37,908 nucleotides of DNA from Pseudomonas sp. PB101 (GCF_009764265.1 NZ_RWIR01000019.1:1-37908), one strand, 5' to 3'; shown: positions 1 to 8,648, counted from the stretch's first letter. Notes: generated from the sequence alone by a model not told the origin. Made by a program: numbers and translations.

Positions 1-18
1 GGAGGGTCAGACACTCTG

Positions 19-45
19 CCATCGCGGGCAAGCCCGCTCCTACAG
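19..45. repeat. REP element (single half visible)
   Basis: The sequence has the core ATCGCGGGCAAGCCCGCTCC followed by TACAG, the same design as the REPs elsewhere in the window: a GC-rich imperfect hairpin ending in GCTCCTACA. It ends 2 nt from the stop codon of the neighbouring minus-strand exporter gene. The partner REP of a REPIN would lie before position 1, outside the window. Confidence 0.75.
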
Positions 46-47
46 TT

Positions 48-914
48 TTAGCGTGCAGCTACCGACTCGCGCGCACCCAACCGGCTGATCCACACCGCCA
101 GCAAAATCACCGAACCACCCAGCAACAAGCGCCCCAGTTCCTCATGCTGGTTCCAGATCAGCAGGTTGATCAGCAACCCCACCGGCACATGCAGGTTGTT
201 CATCGCCGCCAGGGTCCCGCCGCTGACCAGGCACGCACCTTTGTTCCACCAGTAGAGCCCCAAAGCGCTCGAGACCAGACCGAGGAATAGCAATACGCCC
301 CATTGCAGCGGTGCTTCGGGCAGGAAGTCCTGTTTGCCCAACAGCAGAAACGCCGGCAATACCACGGCCAGGGCACCGAGGTAGAAGTAGCCGAAACGCC
401 GGTAATGCGGCAGATCGCTCGGATGGCGGGCGACCAGGTGTTTGTAGAGCACCTGCCCGGCGGCAAAGGTGAAGTTGGCCAGCTGCAGCAACAGGAAACC
501 CATGAAGAAATCCGGGTTGATCCGGTCAAAGCGAATCACCGCCGCCCCCGCCACCGCGACCAGGGCCGCGACCAGGGCCCAGGGATTGAAGCGACGATTC
601 AGTGCGTCTTCGATCAGGGTCACGTGCAGCGGCGTGAGAATGGTGAACAGCAGCACTTCCGGCACCGTCAGTACACGAAAGCTCAGGTACAGGCAGACGT
701 AGGTCACGCCGAACTGTAGCGCGCCGATCAGCAGCATGCCGCGCATGAAGGCCGGCTCCACCGAGCGCCAGCGGGTCAGTGGAATGAACACCAGCCCTGC
801 CAGCAGCACACGCACCAGCACCGCAAAGTAACTGTCGACATGACCGGCCAGGTATTCGCCGATCAAACTGAAGGAAAACGCCTGGATCAGCGTGACAAAA
901 AGTAGATAGCCCAT
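48..914 (-). CDS. EamA/DMT-family transporter (putative exporter)
   Basis: This is a 288-residue, highly hydrophobic inner-membrane protein with about ten membrane segments in two EamA-like halves, the usual size for the drug/metabolite transporter superfamily. It has a TPLHV stretch after residue 90 and a matching late segment around NNLHVPVGLLINLLIW. I chose the start at MGYLLF. Translation also stays open upstream, but that part runs towards the REPIN at 991-1080 and is rich in repeat-derived residues. The substrate cannot be read from the sequence; relatives export amino acids or other small metabolites. It stands alone, convergent with nothing visible, with a REP just after its stop codon. 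It is one of three EamA proteins in the window. Confidence 0.85.
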   Translation of the reverse strand: MGYLLFVTLIQAFSFSLIGEYLAGHVDSYFAVLVRVLLAGLVFIPLTRWRSVEPAFMRGMLLIGALQFGVTYVCLYLSFRVLTVPEVLLFTILTPLHVTLIEDALNRRFNPWALVAALVAVAGAAVIRFDRINPDFFMGFLLLQLANFTFAAGQVLYKHLVARHPSDLPHYRRFGYFYLGALAVVLPAFLLLGKQDFLPEAPLQWGVLLFLGLVSSALGLYWWNKGACLVSGGTLAAMNNLHVPVGLLINLLIWNQHEELGRLLLGGSVILLAVWISRLGARESVAAR

Positions 915-990
915 GCTCGCCTCGTTTCGAATGGCGGCGACGATAGCGGTTTTTGCCTTGTACCGCGAACGATCAAGCAATACAAAACCT

Positions 991-1080
991 TGTAGGAGCC
1001 GGCTTGCCGGCGATGAGGGCGTGTCAGTCAACGATGGTATTGCCTGATACACCGCTATCGCCGGCAAGCCGGCTCCTACA
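991..1080. repeat. REPIN (two inverted REPs)
   Basis: The left REP starts TGTAGGAGCCGGCTTGCCGG and the right REP is its near-exact reverse complement ending GGCTCCTACA, with about 40 nt of unrelated spacer between them. The whole unit can fold into a long hairpin. It lies between the exporter start at 914 and the azoR terminator at 1104. The family is known to be mobilised in trans by RAYT transposases; no RAYT gene is present here. Confidence 0.9.
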
Positions 1081-1103
1081 GGTTGTTTTGCAGAATCGCA
1101 GGC

Positions 1104-1141
1104 AAAAAAAAGCCCGATCTCGCTAAAGCGTTCAATCGGGC
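1104..1141 (-). terminator. Rho-independent terminator downstream of azoR
   Basis: Read on the minus strand, GGCCCGATT...AGATCGGGC forms a stem and is followed directly by eight T residues (complement of 1104-1111). It lies about 110 nt after the azoR stop codon and is the natural end of that transcript. Confidence 0.8.
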
Positions 1142-1249
1142 CAGAGCACTCAGGAGCAACAAGTGCGAAGGGAGGTTCGATGCGCGTACAGGCTTGAAGG
1201 GTTGCGCCAGGTCACTAGACCATCCAGCGATTATCTGGCGATTAACGGC

Positions 1250-1849
1250 TCAGGCCACTTGCGAAAGCTTGGCGTTCGCCTGGTTCAGGCCTTTCTCCTG
1301 GAAATCACCGCCCAGGTTCATGCCTTCGGCGTGGATGAACGTCACGTCGTGGATGCCGATGAAGCCCATGACCTGACGCAGGTACGGTTCCTGGTGATCG
1401 GCGGTGCTGCCGGCGTAGATGCCGCCACGAGCCGTCAGCACATAGGCGCGCTTGCCGCTGAGCAAACCTTGCGGACCGGTTTCGGTGTATTTGAAGGTCA
1501 CGCCCGCACGCAGCACATGGTCGAGCCAGGCTTTCAGGGTGCTGGGGATCGCAAAGTTGTACATAGGCGCGGCCATGACCAATACATCGGCGGCGAGCAG
1601 TTCATCGGTCAACTGGTTGGAGCGCTCCAGGGACGTCTGCTCGATGTCACTGCGCTGCCCGGCGGATTTCATCCAGCCACCCAGCAGGTTGCTGTCCAGG
1701 TGCGGCACCGGCTTGACGGCCAGGTCGCGGACGGTGATCTGGTCATTCGGGTGAGCCGCTTTCCACTGGCTGATGAAGGTCTGGGTCAGTTGACGGGAAA
1801 TCGAGTCTTGCTGACGGGCACTGCTTTCGATGATCAGAACGCGGGACAT
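1250..1849 (-). CDS. azoR: FMN-dependent NADH:quinone reductase / azoreductase
   Basis: This 199-residue flavodoxin-fold enzyme has the normal AzoR length of about 200. It begins MSRVLIIESSARQQDSIS, the phosphate-binding loop for FMN, and carries the family signature MYNFAIPSTLKAWLDH at residues 96-111, followed by RAGVTFKYTETGP and TARGGIY. Family members are cytosolic homodimers that reduce quinones and azo compounds with NAD(P)H in two-electron steps, protecting against electrophilic quinones. An SD-like GGAG lies upstream of the ATG. Its own terminator follows at 1104-1141. A LysR gene lies 0.5 kb upstream in divergent orientation. In Pseudomonas such reductases are often LysR-controlled, so regulation by that gene is plausible but not shown. 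Confidence 0.93.
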   Translation of the reverse strand: MSRVLIIESSARQQDSISRQLTQTFISQWKAAHPNDQITVRDLAVKPVPHLDSNLLGGWMKSAGQRSDIEQTSLERSNQLTDELLAADVLVMAAPMYNFAIPSTLKAWLDHVLRAGVTFKYTETGPQGLLSGKRAYVLTARGGIYAGSTADHQEPYLRQVMGFIGIHDVTFIHAEGMNLGGDFQEKGLNQANAKLSQVA

Positions 1850-1974
1850 GGGATGTAGGCTCCATCTGAGAATGCTGTAAGTCGATGGAGTGAAGGTTAA
1901 ACAGAGTCATATCGATGAAAAAGCGCAAATAACTGCTATAACCCATCAATAAATTCGTTTATAACCTCAATGCA

Positions 1975-2004
1975 CCCTGTGGGGCCGGGCTTGCTCCCAC
2001 AGGG
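1975..2004. repeat. REP-like hairpin between azoR and the small secreted protein gene
   Basis: CCCTGTGGG and CCCACAGGG form a perfect 9-bp stem around a 12-nt loop whose sequence (GCCGGGCTTGCT) resembles the REP core. It ends 9 nt from the stop codon of the minus-strand gene at 2014-2328. It is probably a degenerate REP and may work as a transcript-end hairpin; it lacks a T tract. Confidence 0.6.
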
Positions 2005-2013
2005 GATCGAGGT

Positions 2014-2328
2014 TCACTTCGGGGTGCAGGTCAGCTCGATGCGCAATTTGATGATGTTGCGGCTGAATTTGGCCGTGGCGTTTTTGTGTTTGCCGGCCGG
2101 TACATCGATCTTGCGGGTGCGGGGTGCTTCCGGACCATTGCTGAATACCGCCTTGCAGCTCGCATCGACGTCGCCATAGTTGGCCACCCGAATCGAACCG
2201 ATGTCGCTATCGGTATCGAAGGTTTCGAAGTCGATCTTCATTCCGTTGAGGTTCTTCTGCACATCGATCGGATAAGCAAACGCGGTCAGCGGTAGCAGCG
2301 CCAGCAGCACACAACAGAATTTTTTCAT
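2014..2328 (-). CDS. Small secreted protein of unknown function
   Basis: This protein has 104 residues. A clear Sec signal peptide, MKKFCCVLLALLPLTAFA, is followed by a signal-peptidase-type A-F-A|Y site near residue 18. The mature part has about 86 residues with two cysteines, one in SCKAVF and one near the C-terminus in TCTPK, so a periplasmic disulfide is possible. It is lysine-rich and has NGPEAPRTRKIDVPAGKH in the middle, which suggests a small beta-sandwich, but I do not recognise a family. A strong GGAGG sits 7 nt before the ATG. The gene is divergent from the LysR gene at 2378, with only 49 bp between the two start codons, so both promoters must share that gap. Confidence 0.8.
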   Translation of the reverse strand: MKKFCCVLLALLPLTAFAYPIDVQKNLNGMKIDFETFDTDSDIGSIRVANYGDVDASCKAVFSNGPEAPRTRKIDVPAGKHKNATAKFSRNIIKLRIELTCTPK

Positions 2329-2377
2329 TCAGCAGCCTCCAGTAAGGGCTGCCAGCTTAGGACAAGAGGAGCTCAAC

Positions 2378-3301
2378 ATGAAAGCGCCCCGCGTGACCCT
2401 TGATCAATGGCGAACGCTGCAAGCCGTGGTCGATCACGGTGGTTTCGCCCAGGCCGCCGAGGCGCTGCATCGCTCGCAATCATCGGTCAGCTACACCGTG
2501 GCACGCATGCAGGATCAGCTCGGCGTGCCGTTGCTGCGCATCGACGGACGCAAGGCCGTGCTGACCGAAGCCGGCGGCGTGCTGCTGCGCCGCTCCCGGC
2601 AACTGGTGAAACAGGCCAGCCAACTCGAAGACCTGGCCCATCACATGGAGCAGGGCTGGGAAGCCGAAGTGCGCCTGGTGGTCGATGCCGCCTACCCCAG
2701 TGCCCGCCTCGTGCGCGCCTTGACCGCGTTCATGCCGCAAAGCCGTGGCTGCCGGGTGCGTCTGCGTGAGGAGGTGCTGTCGGGCGTGGAGGAAGTCCTG
2801 CTCGAGGGCGTGGCCGACCTGGCCATCACCGGGTTCAGCATTCCTGGCTATCTGGGCGCGGAATTGAGCGACGTCGAGTTCGTCGCGGTCGCCCACCCGG
2901 AGCACCCCCTGCACCGCCTCAACCGCGAGCTGAGCTTCCAGGACCTGGAAAGCCAGATGCAGGTGGTGATCCGCGACTCGGGCCGCCAGCAACCGCGGGA
3001 CGTCGGCTGGCTCGGTGCCGAACAACGCTGGACCGTCGGCAGCCTGGCCACCGCCGCGACCTTCGTCAGCAGCGGCCTGGGATTTGCGTGGCTACCCCGG
3101 CACATGATCGAACGGGAACTCCGGGAAGGTACGCTCAAGCTGCTACCGTTGGATCAGGGCGGTAGCCGCAACCCGAGCTTTTACCTCTATTCGAACAAGG
3201 ACAAACCGCTCGGGCCAGCCACTCAGATTCTCATCGAACTGCTGCGTACGTTCGACACCGCACCACTGGACGCACCGTTCGCCGCCCCCGAACAAGCCTG
3301 A
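2378..3301 (+). CDS. LysR-family transcriptional regulator
   Basis: This 307-residue protein has the standard LysR size. The N-terminal winged helix-turn-helix covers roughly residues 5-65 (VVDHGGFAQAAEALHRSQSS, then VARMQDQLGVPLL), and a periplasmic-binding-like effector domain covers about 90-295. It reads DNA through T-N11-A dyads and responds to a small ligand that I cannot name. A GAGGAG SD precedes the ATG. The alpha/beta hydrolase gene starts 14 nt after its stop and the cyclophilin gene follows, so the three may be co-transcribed. Divergent neighbours are the small secreted protein and azoR, which are candidate targets. Confidence 0.93.
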   Translation: MKAPRVTLDQWRTLQAVVDHGGFAQAAEALHRSQSSVSYTVARMQDQLGVPLLRIDGRKAVLTEAGGVLLRRSRQLVKQASQLEDLAHHMEQGWEAEVRLVVDAAYPSARLVRALTAFMPQSRGCRVRLREEVLSGVEEVLLEGVADLAITGFSIPGYLGAELSDVEFVAVAHPEHPLHRLNRELSFQDLESQMQVVIRDSGRQQPRDVGWLGAEQRWTVGSLATAATFVSSGLGFAWLPRHMIERELREGTLKLLPLDQGGSRNPSFYLYSNKDKPLGPATQILIELLRTFDTAPLDAPFAAPEQA

Positions 3302-3315
3302 CACGGAGTGTATGC

Positions 3316-4119
3316 ATGGCCTATTTCGAACACGAAGGTTGCAACCTGCACTATGAGGAATATGGCCACGGCACGCCGCTGCTGCTGGTCCATGGCCTGG
3401 GCTCCAGTACCCTGGACTGGGAAAAACAGATCCCGGCACTTGCCACCCGCTACCGGGTGATCGTCCCGGACGTGCGCGGTCACGGCCGTTCGGACAAACC
3501 CCGGGAGCGCTACAGCATTGCCGGATTCAGCGCTGACCTGGTCGCGCTGATCGAGCACCTCGATCTCGGCCCGGCACATTATGTCGGCTTGTCCATGGGC
3601 GGCATGATCGGCTTCCAGTTGGGCGTGGATCAGCCGCAACTGCTCAAGAGCCTGTGCATCGTCAACAGTGCGCCAGAGGTCAAACTGCGCAGCCGCGATG
3701 ACTACTGGCAGTGGTTCAAGCGCTGGAGCCTGATGCACGCACTCAGCCTGCGCACCATCGGCAAGGCATTGGGCAGCAAATTGTTCCCGAATCCCGGACA
3801 GGCCGACTTGCGAGAAAAAATGGCCGAGCGCTGGGCAAAAAACGACAAACATGCTTATCTCGCCAGCTTCAATGCCATTGTGGGCTGGGGGGTTCAGGAA
3901 CGACTTTCGAAAGTCACCTGTCCAACCCTCGTTGTCAGCGCCGACCGTGACTACACGCCGGTGGCGCTGAAGGAAAACTACGTAAAACTGCTGCCCGATG
4001 CGCGGCTGGTGGTCATCGCCGATTCACGCCACGCCACGCCGCTGGACCAGCCGGAACACTTCAACCAGACACTGCTGGAATTTCTGACCACAGTCGACAC
4101 CACCACTCAGGATCATTGA
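3316..4119 (+). CDS. Alpha/beta-hydrolase fold protein
   Basis: This 267-residue protein has the complete alpha/beta hydrolase layout. The oxyanion-hole motif VHGLGSS lies near residue 25, the strand PDVRGHGRSDKP near 51, and the nucleophile elbow GLSMGG has Ser93. The probable acid is Asp212 in SADRDYTP (Asp210 is the alternative) and the base is His239 in DSRHATPLDQPE. There is no signal peptide, so it is cytosolic. The overall look is that of the 3-oxoadipate enol-lactonase/epoxide hydrolase/esterase branch; the substrate is unknown. It lies 14 nt after the LysR gene and 3 nt before the cyclophilin gene, which points to one transcript. No ring-cleavage genes are nearby, so a true enol-lactonase role is not supported. 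Confidence 0.88.
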   Translation: MAYFEHEGCNLHYEEYGHGTPLLLVHGLGSSTLDWEKQIPALATRYRVIVPDVRGHGRSDKPRERYSIAGFSADLVALIEHLDLGPAHYVGLSMGGMIGFQLGVDQPQLLKSLCIVNSAPEVKLRSRDDYWQWFKRWSLMHALSLRTIGKALGSKLFPNPGQADLREKMAERWAKNDKHAYLASFNAIVGWGVQERLSKVTCPTLVVSADRDYTPVALKENYVKLLPDARLVVIADSRHATPLDQPEHFNQTLLEFLTTVDTTTQDH

Positions 4120-4122
4120 CCC

Positions 4123-4680
4123 ATGCTGAAAAAAATCGCCCTCGCCGCAGGCTCTGTCCTGTTTGCCGCCAACCTGATGGCCGCGACGCCGGAAAAGGCC
4201 CCGCACGTGATGCTGGACACCACCAACGGCCAGATCGAAATCGAACTGGACCCGGTCAAGGCCCCGATCAGTACCAAGAACTTCCTTGAGTACGTCGACA
4301 GTGGCTTCTACAACAATACGGTTTTCCACCGGGTGATCCCGGGTTTCATGGTCCAGGGTGGCGGCTTCACCCAGGCCATGCAGCAAAAAGACACCAAGGC
4401 GCCGATCAAGAACGAGCACAAGAACGGCCTGGTCAACGTGCGTGGCACCTTGTCCATGGCCCGTACCTCGGTGCCTGACTCGGCCACCAGCCAGTTCTTC
4501 ATCAACGTCAAGGACAACGACTTCCTTGACCAGGGCGACGGCTACGCGGTGTTCGGCAAAGTGGTCAAGGGCATGGACGTGGTCGACATCATCGTCAATT
4601 CGCCGACTACCACTCGTGGCGGCATGAAGGACGTTCCGGCCGACCCGGTGTTCATCAAGTCGGCCAAGCGCATCGACTGA
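4123..4680 (+). CDS. ppiA: Periplasmic peptidyl-prolyl cis-trans isomerase (cyclophilin)
   Basis: This 185-residue protein has a signal peptide, [20 protein letters not shown], followed by about 164 residues of bacterial cyclophilin. The active-site block [15 protein letters not shown] contains the catalytic Arg and Phe, and the pocket residues in TSQFFIN and GYAVFGKV are present. It speeds proline isomerisation during folding of exported proteins in the periplasm. The length matches E. coli PpiA (about 190). The start lies 3 nt after the hydrolase stop, with a weak AGGAT SD inside the upstream gene, which suggests translational coupling. A 9-bp stem-loop follows at 4708. Confidence 0.92.
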   Translation: MLKKIALAAGSVLFAANLMAATPEKAPHVMLDTTNGQIEIELDPVKAPISTKNFLEYVDSGFYNNTVFHRVIPGFMVQGGGFTQAMQQKDTKAPIKNEHKNGLVNVRGTLSMARTSVPDSATSQFFINVKDNDFLDQGDGYAVFGKVVKGMDVVDIIVNSPTTTRGGMKDVPADPVFIKSAKRID

Positions 4681-4707
4681 GACCAAGCTGGACAAGGATG
4701 TCCGAGC

Positions 4708-4731
4708 CGTTGCCGGTGATTGCCGGCAACG
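4708..4731 (+). other. Intercistronic stem-loop after ppiA
   Basis: CGTTGCCGG and CCGGCAACG form a perfect 9-bp stem with a 6-nt loop, 28 nt after the ppiA stop. No T tract follows, so it is more likely an mRNA 3'-end protector or a weak attenuator before the ABC gene than a full terminator. Confidence 0.5.
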
Positions 4732-4744
4732 CTCACACCGTTAA

Positions 4745-4777
4745 AAGGAGAGCCCGTTCGCGGGCGAATAACCAATG
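4745..4777 (+). promoter_or_regulatory. Unusual ribosome-binding site with hairpin between SD and ATG
   Basis: A strong AAGGAG (4745-4750) lies 24 nt before the ATG at 4775, too far for normal initiation. The hairpin GCCCG-TTCG-CGGGC (4752-4765) sits between them; if folded, it shortens the effective spacing to about 10 nt. An in-frame TAA at 4769-4771 rules out an earlier start in this frame. See findings. Confidence 0.5.
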
Positions 4778-6607
4778 CTTTATCGCCGCTTTGAAAAACT
4801 GATCGATGTTTTCCGTGAAGCACCGACGGCGTCTCCGCCGGACCGGGTTTTCCCTTTCTACACTTATTACCTCAAGCAGGTGTGGCCGAGTTTCGCCGCT
4901 CTGCTGATCGTCGGCCTGGCGGGTGCATTGATCGAGGTGGCGTTGTTCAGCTACCTGAGCCGCATCATCGACCTGGCCCAGGGCACGCCGAACGTCAATC
5001 TGTTCCGCGAGCACGCCCTCGAGCTGACCTGGATGGTGGTGGTTGCGCTGGTGCTGCGCCCGATATTCGTGGGCTTGCATGACCTGCTGGTGCACCAGAC
5101 CCTGAGCCCCAGCATGACCAGCATGATCCGCTGGCAGAACCACAGCTACGTGCTCAAGCAGAGCCTGAATTTCTTCCAGAACGACTTCGCCGGGCGCATC
5201 GCCCAACGCATCATGCAAACCGGCAACTCACTGCGCGATTCCGCGGTGCAAGCCGTGGATGCGTTGTGGCATGTGCTGATCTACGCCATCAGTTCGCTGG
5301 TGCTGTTCGCCGAAGCCGACTGGCGCCTGATGATCCCGCTGTTGACGTGGATCTTCGCCTTCATCGGCGCCCTCTGTTACTTCGTGCCACGGGTCAAGGA
5401 CCGCTCGGTGGTGGCGTCCGATGCGCGCTCCAAACTCATGGGGCGGATTGTCGACGGCTACACCAACATCACCACCCTGAAGCTGTTCGCCCACACCAAC
5501 TTCGAACAGCAATACGCCCGCGAAGCGATCAAGGAACAGACCGAAAAAGCCCAACTGGCCGGCCGCGTGGTCACCAGCATGGACGTGGTCATCACCAGCA
5601 TGAACGGCTTGCTGATCGTCTGCACCACCGGCCTGGCCCTGTGGTTGTGGACGCAGTCGCTGATCAGCGTCGGCGCGATTGCCCTGGCCACCGGCCTGGT
5701 GATCCGCATCGTCAACATGTCCGGCTGGATCATGTGGGTGGTGACCGGCATCTTCGAAAACATCGGCATGGTCCAGGACGGCCTGCAGACCATCTCGCAA
5801 CCGGTCAGCGTGACCGACCGCGACCAGGCCAAACCTTTGGCGGTAGCCCGTGGCGAAGTGCGCTTCGAACAGGTGGACTTCCACTACGGCAAGCAGAGCG
5901 GGATCATCGGCGACCTCAACCTGACCATCAAGGCCGGCGAAAAAATCGGCCTGATCGGCCCGTCCGGTGCCGGCAAGTCGACCCTGGTGAACCTGCTGCT
6001 GCGCCTGTACGACGTCGAAGGCGGACGCATCCTGATCGACGGCCAGAACATCGCCGACGTCAGCCAGGAAAGCCTGCGCGAACGCATCGGCATGATCACC
6101 CAGGACACGTCGCTGCTGCACCGCTCGATCCGTGACAACCTGCTGTATGGCAAGCCCGACGCTACCGATGCCCAGCTCTGGGAAGCGGTGCACAAGGCCC
6201 GGGCTGACGGTTTCATTCCTTCGCTGTCGGACGCTGAAGGCCGCACGGGCTTCGATGCCCACGTCGGTGAACGCGGGGTGAAACTCTCCGGTGGCCAGCG
6301 CCAGCGCATCGCCATTGCCCGAGTGTTGCTCAAGGACGCGCCGATCCTGATCATGGACGAGGCCACCTCGGCACTCGATTCGGAAGTCGAAGCGGCGATC
6401 CAGGAAAGCCTCGAAACCCTGATGCAGGGCAAAACCGTGATCGCCATCGCTCACCGGCTCTCGACCATCGCCCGGATGGACCGGCTGGTAGTGCTGGAAA
6501 ACGGCAAGATCGCCGAGACCGGCACCCATGCAGAACTGCTCGCCCATGGCGGTCTGTATGCGCGGTTGTGGCAACACCAGACGGGTGGGTTTGTCGGGAT
6601 TGATTGA
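4775..6607 (+). CDS. ABC-type exporter, fused permease and ATPase
   Basis: This 610-residue half-transporter has a six-helix exporter-type membrane domain in about residues 25-330 and a nucleotide-binding domain in about 350-600. Walker A is GPSGAGKST near residue 395, the signature is LSGGQRQR near 503, Walker B is ILIMDEAT near 525, and the H-loop is AIAHRLST near 557, all intact. It should work as a homodimer (MsbA/MdlB-like layout) in the inner membrane. The substrate (lipid, peptide or drug) is not evident, and no cognate peptide or membrane-fusion gene is adjacent. The start is set by an in-frame stop just upstream. A strong terminator follows at 6661, so this gene ends a transcription unit. 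Confidence 0.92.
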   Translation: MLYRRFEKLIDVFREAPTASPPDRVFPFYTYYLKQVWPSFAALLIVGLAGALIEVALFSYLSRIIDLAQGTPNVNLFREHALELTWMVVVALVLRPIFVGLHDLLVHQTLSPSMTSMIRWQNHSYVLKQSLNFFQNDFAGRIAQRIMQTGNSLRDSAVQAVDALWHVLIYAISSLVLFAEADWRLMIPLLTWIFAFIGALCYFVPRVKDRSVVASDARSKLMGRIVDGYTNITTLKLFAHTNFEQQYAREAIKEQTEKAQLAGRVVTSMDVVITSMNGLLIVCTTGLALWLWTQSLISVGAIALATGLVIRIVNMSGWIMWVVTGIFENIGMVQDGLQTISQPVSVTDRDQAKPLAVARGEVRFEQVDFHYGKQSGIIGDLNLTIKAGEKIGLIGPSGAGKSTLVNLLLRLYDVEGGRILIDGQNIADVSQESLRERIGMITQDTSLLHRSIRDNLLYGKPDATDAQLWEAVHKARADGFIPSLSDAEGRTGFDAHVGERGVKLSGGQRQRIAIARVLLKDAPILIMDEATSALDSEVEAAIQESLETLMQGKTVIAIAHRLSTIARMDRLVVLENGKIAETGTHAELLAHGGLYARLWQHQTGGFVGID

Positions 6608-6660
6608 GTTTGCGGTGGCCACAAAACCTGTGGGAGCGCCATACCGAAGATCGAAATAAC

Positions 6661-6698
6661 CGCCAGAGCCTGTCAAACACAGGGCCTGGCGTTTTTTT
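6661..6698 (+). terminator. Rho-independent terminator after the ABC exporter
   Basis: The stem CGCCAGAGCCTGT / ACAGGGCCTGGCG, with one AG/GC internal mismatch, surrounds a short CAAAC-type loop and is followed by seven T residues. It lies 53 nt after the ABC stop codon. Confidence 0.88.
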
Positions 6699-6813
6699 AT
6701 GCCTGCTGGAATTCTGAAAAAACCGTGCTGTACTCACTTCAACGTTCTGGAGGTGGTTCTGCAGTCCATCGGCTGGATGCTCAAGGCAGCATAATCTCGA
6801 AAGGGCACTCTCT

Positions 6814-7512
6814 ATGTCTCTGTTAAAACGTTCGGCTACAGAGTTGGTAGGTACGTTCTGGCTGGTGTTGGGTGGTTGCGGCAGTGCGGTATTGGCGGCG
6901 GCCTTTCCGGAGGTGGGGATCGGTCTGCTCGGGGTGTCTTTCGCGTTTGGCCTGACCGTGCTGACCATGGCGTTCGCCATCGGCCATATTTCCGGTTGTC
7001 ATCTCAATCCTGCGGTGTCCCTCGGCCTGGTGGTGGGTGGGCGGTTTCCGGCCAGTGAGTTGCCGGCCTACATCGTTGCCCAAGTGATTGGCGGCGTGAT
7101 TGCAGCCGCCCTGCTGTACTTCATCGCCAGCGGCAAACCCGGGTTCGAACTGGCGGGAGGCCTGGCGTCCAACGGCTATGGCGAACATTCGCCCGGTGGT
7201 TATTCGATGGCGTCAGGGTTTGTCACTGAACTGGTGATGACCGCGATGTTCATCCTGATCATCCTCGGCGCCACCGATAAACGTGCGCCGGCTGGCCTGG
7301 CTCCGATTGCCATCGGCCTGGCGCTGACACTCATCCACCTGATTTCGATTCCGGTCACCAACACCTCGGTCAACCCGGCGCGCAGCACCGGACCGGCGCT
7401 GATCGTCGGCGGCTGGGCGATTCAACAACTGTGGATGTTCTGGGTCGCGCCACTGCTCGGCGCCATTGTCGGCGGCGTGCTGTATCGCTGGCTGGGCAAG
7501 GAAGAAAGCTGA
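6814..7512 (+). CDS. aqpZ: Aquaporin Z, water channel
   Basis: This 232-residue protein has six membrane helices and two half-helices carrying the NPA motifs HLNPAVSLG (Asn65) and [10 protein letters not shown] (Asn187). The selectivity filter can be read as Phe45, His175, Thr184 and Arg190, matching E. coli AqpZ F43/H174/T183/R189, so it is a water-specific channel and not a glycerol facilitator. The length matches the family (about 231). AAAGGG before the ATG serves as SD. It is monocistronic: a terminator precedes it, and a converging gene ends 11 nt after its stop, with a shared hairpin between. Confidence 0.95.
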   Translation: MSLLKRSATELVGTFWLVLGGCGSAVLAAAFPEVGIGLLGVSFAFGLTVLTMAFAIGHISGCHLNPAVSLGLVVGGRFPASELPAYIVAQVIGGVIAAALLYFIASGKPGFELAGGLASNGYGEHSPGGYSMASGFVTELVMTAMFILIILGATDKRAPAGLAPIAIGLALTLIHLISIPVTNTSVNPARSTGPALIVGGWAIQQLWMFWVAPLLGAIVGGVLYRWLGKEES

Positions 7513-7522
7513 AACGCTGAAG

Positions 7523-7551
7523 GTCAGCCTTGTCGATAAGGCAAGGCTGAC
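7523..7551. terminator. Hairpin at the convergent ends of aqpZ and the FemAB-like gene
   Basis: GTCAGCCTTG and CAAGGCTGAC form a perfect 10-bp stem with a 9-nt loop. It overlaps the last codons and stop of the minus-strand gene. The T tract is poor on both sides, so bidirectional termination is likely but probably incomplete. Confidence 0.5.
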
Positions 7552-8648
7552 TTCGCTTCCTCTGCATACGCCAGCACTCCTAACCTCTCTTGCTGCAGAA
7601 AGTCCTTCACCGCCGCTTTCAACCCCTGATGCCGCAGGTAATGCCAGGAATGCGTAATCACTGGCTCGAACCCACGAATCAGTTTGTGTTCGCCCTGGGC
7701 CCCGGCATCGAAACGCTGAAAGCCATTGGCGATGGCATAGTCCATTCCCTGGTAGAAACAGGTCTCGAAATGCAGGCGATCGAACTCCGCCAGGCATCCC
7801 CAGTAACGGCCATAAAAGCTGTCGCCCCCCACCAGGCTGAACGCCATCGCCACCGGCCGTGAACCCTGCCTGGCCAGCACCACGCGAATCGACTCCGGCA
7901 TGCGTTCGGCCAACAGGCTGAAAAACTCTCGCGTCAGATACGGTGCTTGCCGGCGCACCGCGTAGGTATTGGCGTAGCAGGCATAGACAAAATCCCATTG
8001 CGCCTGGCTCATTTCCCGCCCTTCCAGCCATTCGAACTCAAAACCCTGCACCGCCACCTGCTCGCGCTCCTTGCGCATCTGTTTGCGCTTGCGCGAACTG
8101 AGCACGTCGAGGAAGTCCTGGAAATCCCGGTAGCCGCGATTCTGCCAGTGATACTGACAGCCCACGCGCTGCAGCCAGCCGGGCTGCTCGCTCAGTGCCG
8201 CATCGGTGAACGGATCGGTGAAGTTGATGTGCGCGCTGGAGAGCCCTTCTATCTCGAGGTAGCCCGGCAGGCTTTTCAACAGTTCGAAACCATCCTCTAC
8301 CCTGGCCGCCAACAGCCGCGGCCCGGTGACCGGGCTGAACGGCACCGCGGTCAACAGCTTGGGGTAGTAATCGATGCCGGCGCGCTCGCAGGCATCGGCC
8401 CAGGCGTGATCGAACACGTACTCGCCGTAGGAATGCCACTTGCGATAGCTGGGCAGAGCGGCGATCAGGCGCTCACCTTCAATGTGCAGCAAATGTTCGG
8501 GCTGCCAGCCGGAATGGGGGCCGACGCTGCCGCTGTCTTCCAGGGCGCTCAAAAAAGCGTGACGCAGAAAAGGCTGCGTCTCGGGCACCAGGGCGTCCCA
8601 GGTTTGCGGGGCGATTTCCGACAGTCTTTGCAGGCGTTGCAACGGCAT
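7524..8648 (-). CDS. FemAB-like GNAT-fold protein (COG3146/PF04339 type)
   Basis: This protein has about 374 residues. It belongs by sequence pattern to the family named 'peptidogalycan biosynthesis/recognition', a double-GNAT-fold group related to FemAB and GNAT transferases. The recognisable blocks are SSAHINFTDP, RKRKQMRKEREQV, then YGRYWGC and the C-terminal FDAGAQGEHKLIRGFEP. There is no signal peptide. The biochemical role of the family is not settled; acyl or aminoacyl transfer is inferred from the fold. I prefer the ATG at 8646-8648 because a GAGG lies 6 nt upstream; a GTG at 8658-8660 would add four residues. It is divergent from the porin gene. Confidence 0.85.
   Translation of the reverse strand: MPLQRLQRLSEIAPQTWDALVPETQPFLRHAFLSALEDSGSVGPHSGWQPEHLLHIEGERLIAALPSYRKWHSYGEYVFDHAWADACERAGIDYYPKLLTAVPFSPVTGPRLLAARVEDGFELLKSLPGYLEIEGLSSAHINFTDPFTDAALSEQPGWLQRVGCQYHWQNRGYRDFQDFLDVLSSRKRKQMRKEREQVAVQGFEFEWLEGREMSQAQWDFVYACYANTYAVRRQAPYLTREFFSLLAERMPESIRVVLARQGSRPVAMAFSLVGGDSFYGRYWGCLAEFDRLHFETCFYQGMDYAIANGFQRFDAGAQGEHKLIRGFEPVITHSWHYLRHQGLKAAVKDFLQQERLGVLAYAEEAKSALPYRQG

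Noticed and set aside
3316..4119. 3-Oxoadipate enol-lactonase (pcaD) call for the alpha/beta hydrolase
   Set aside because: The fold and motif GLSMGG fit, but no protocatechuate or catechol genes are nearby; a specific name is not supported.
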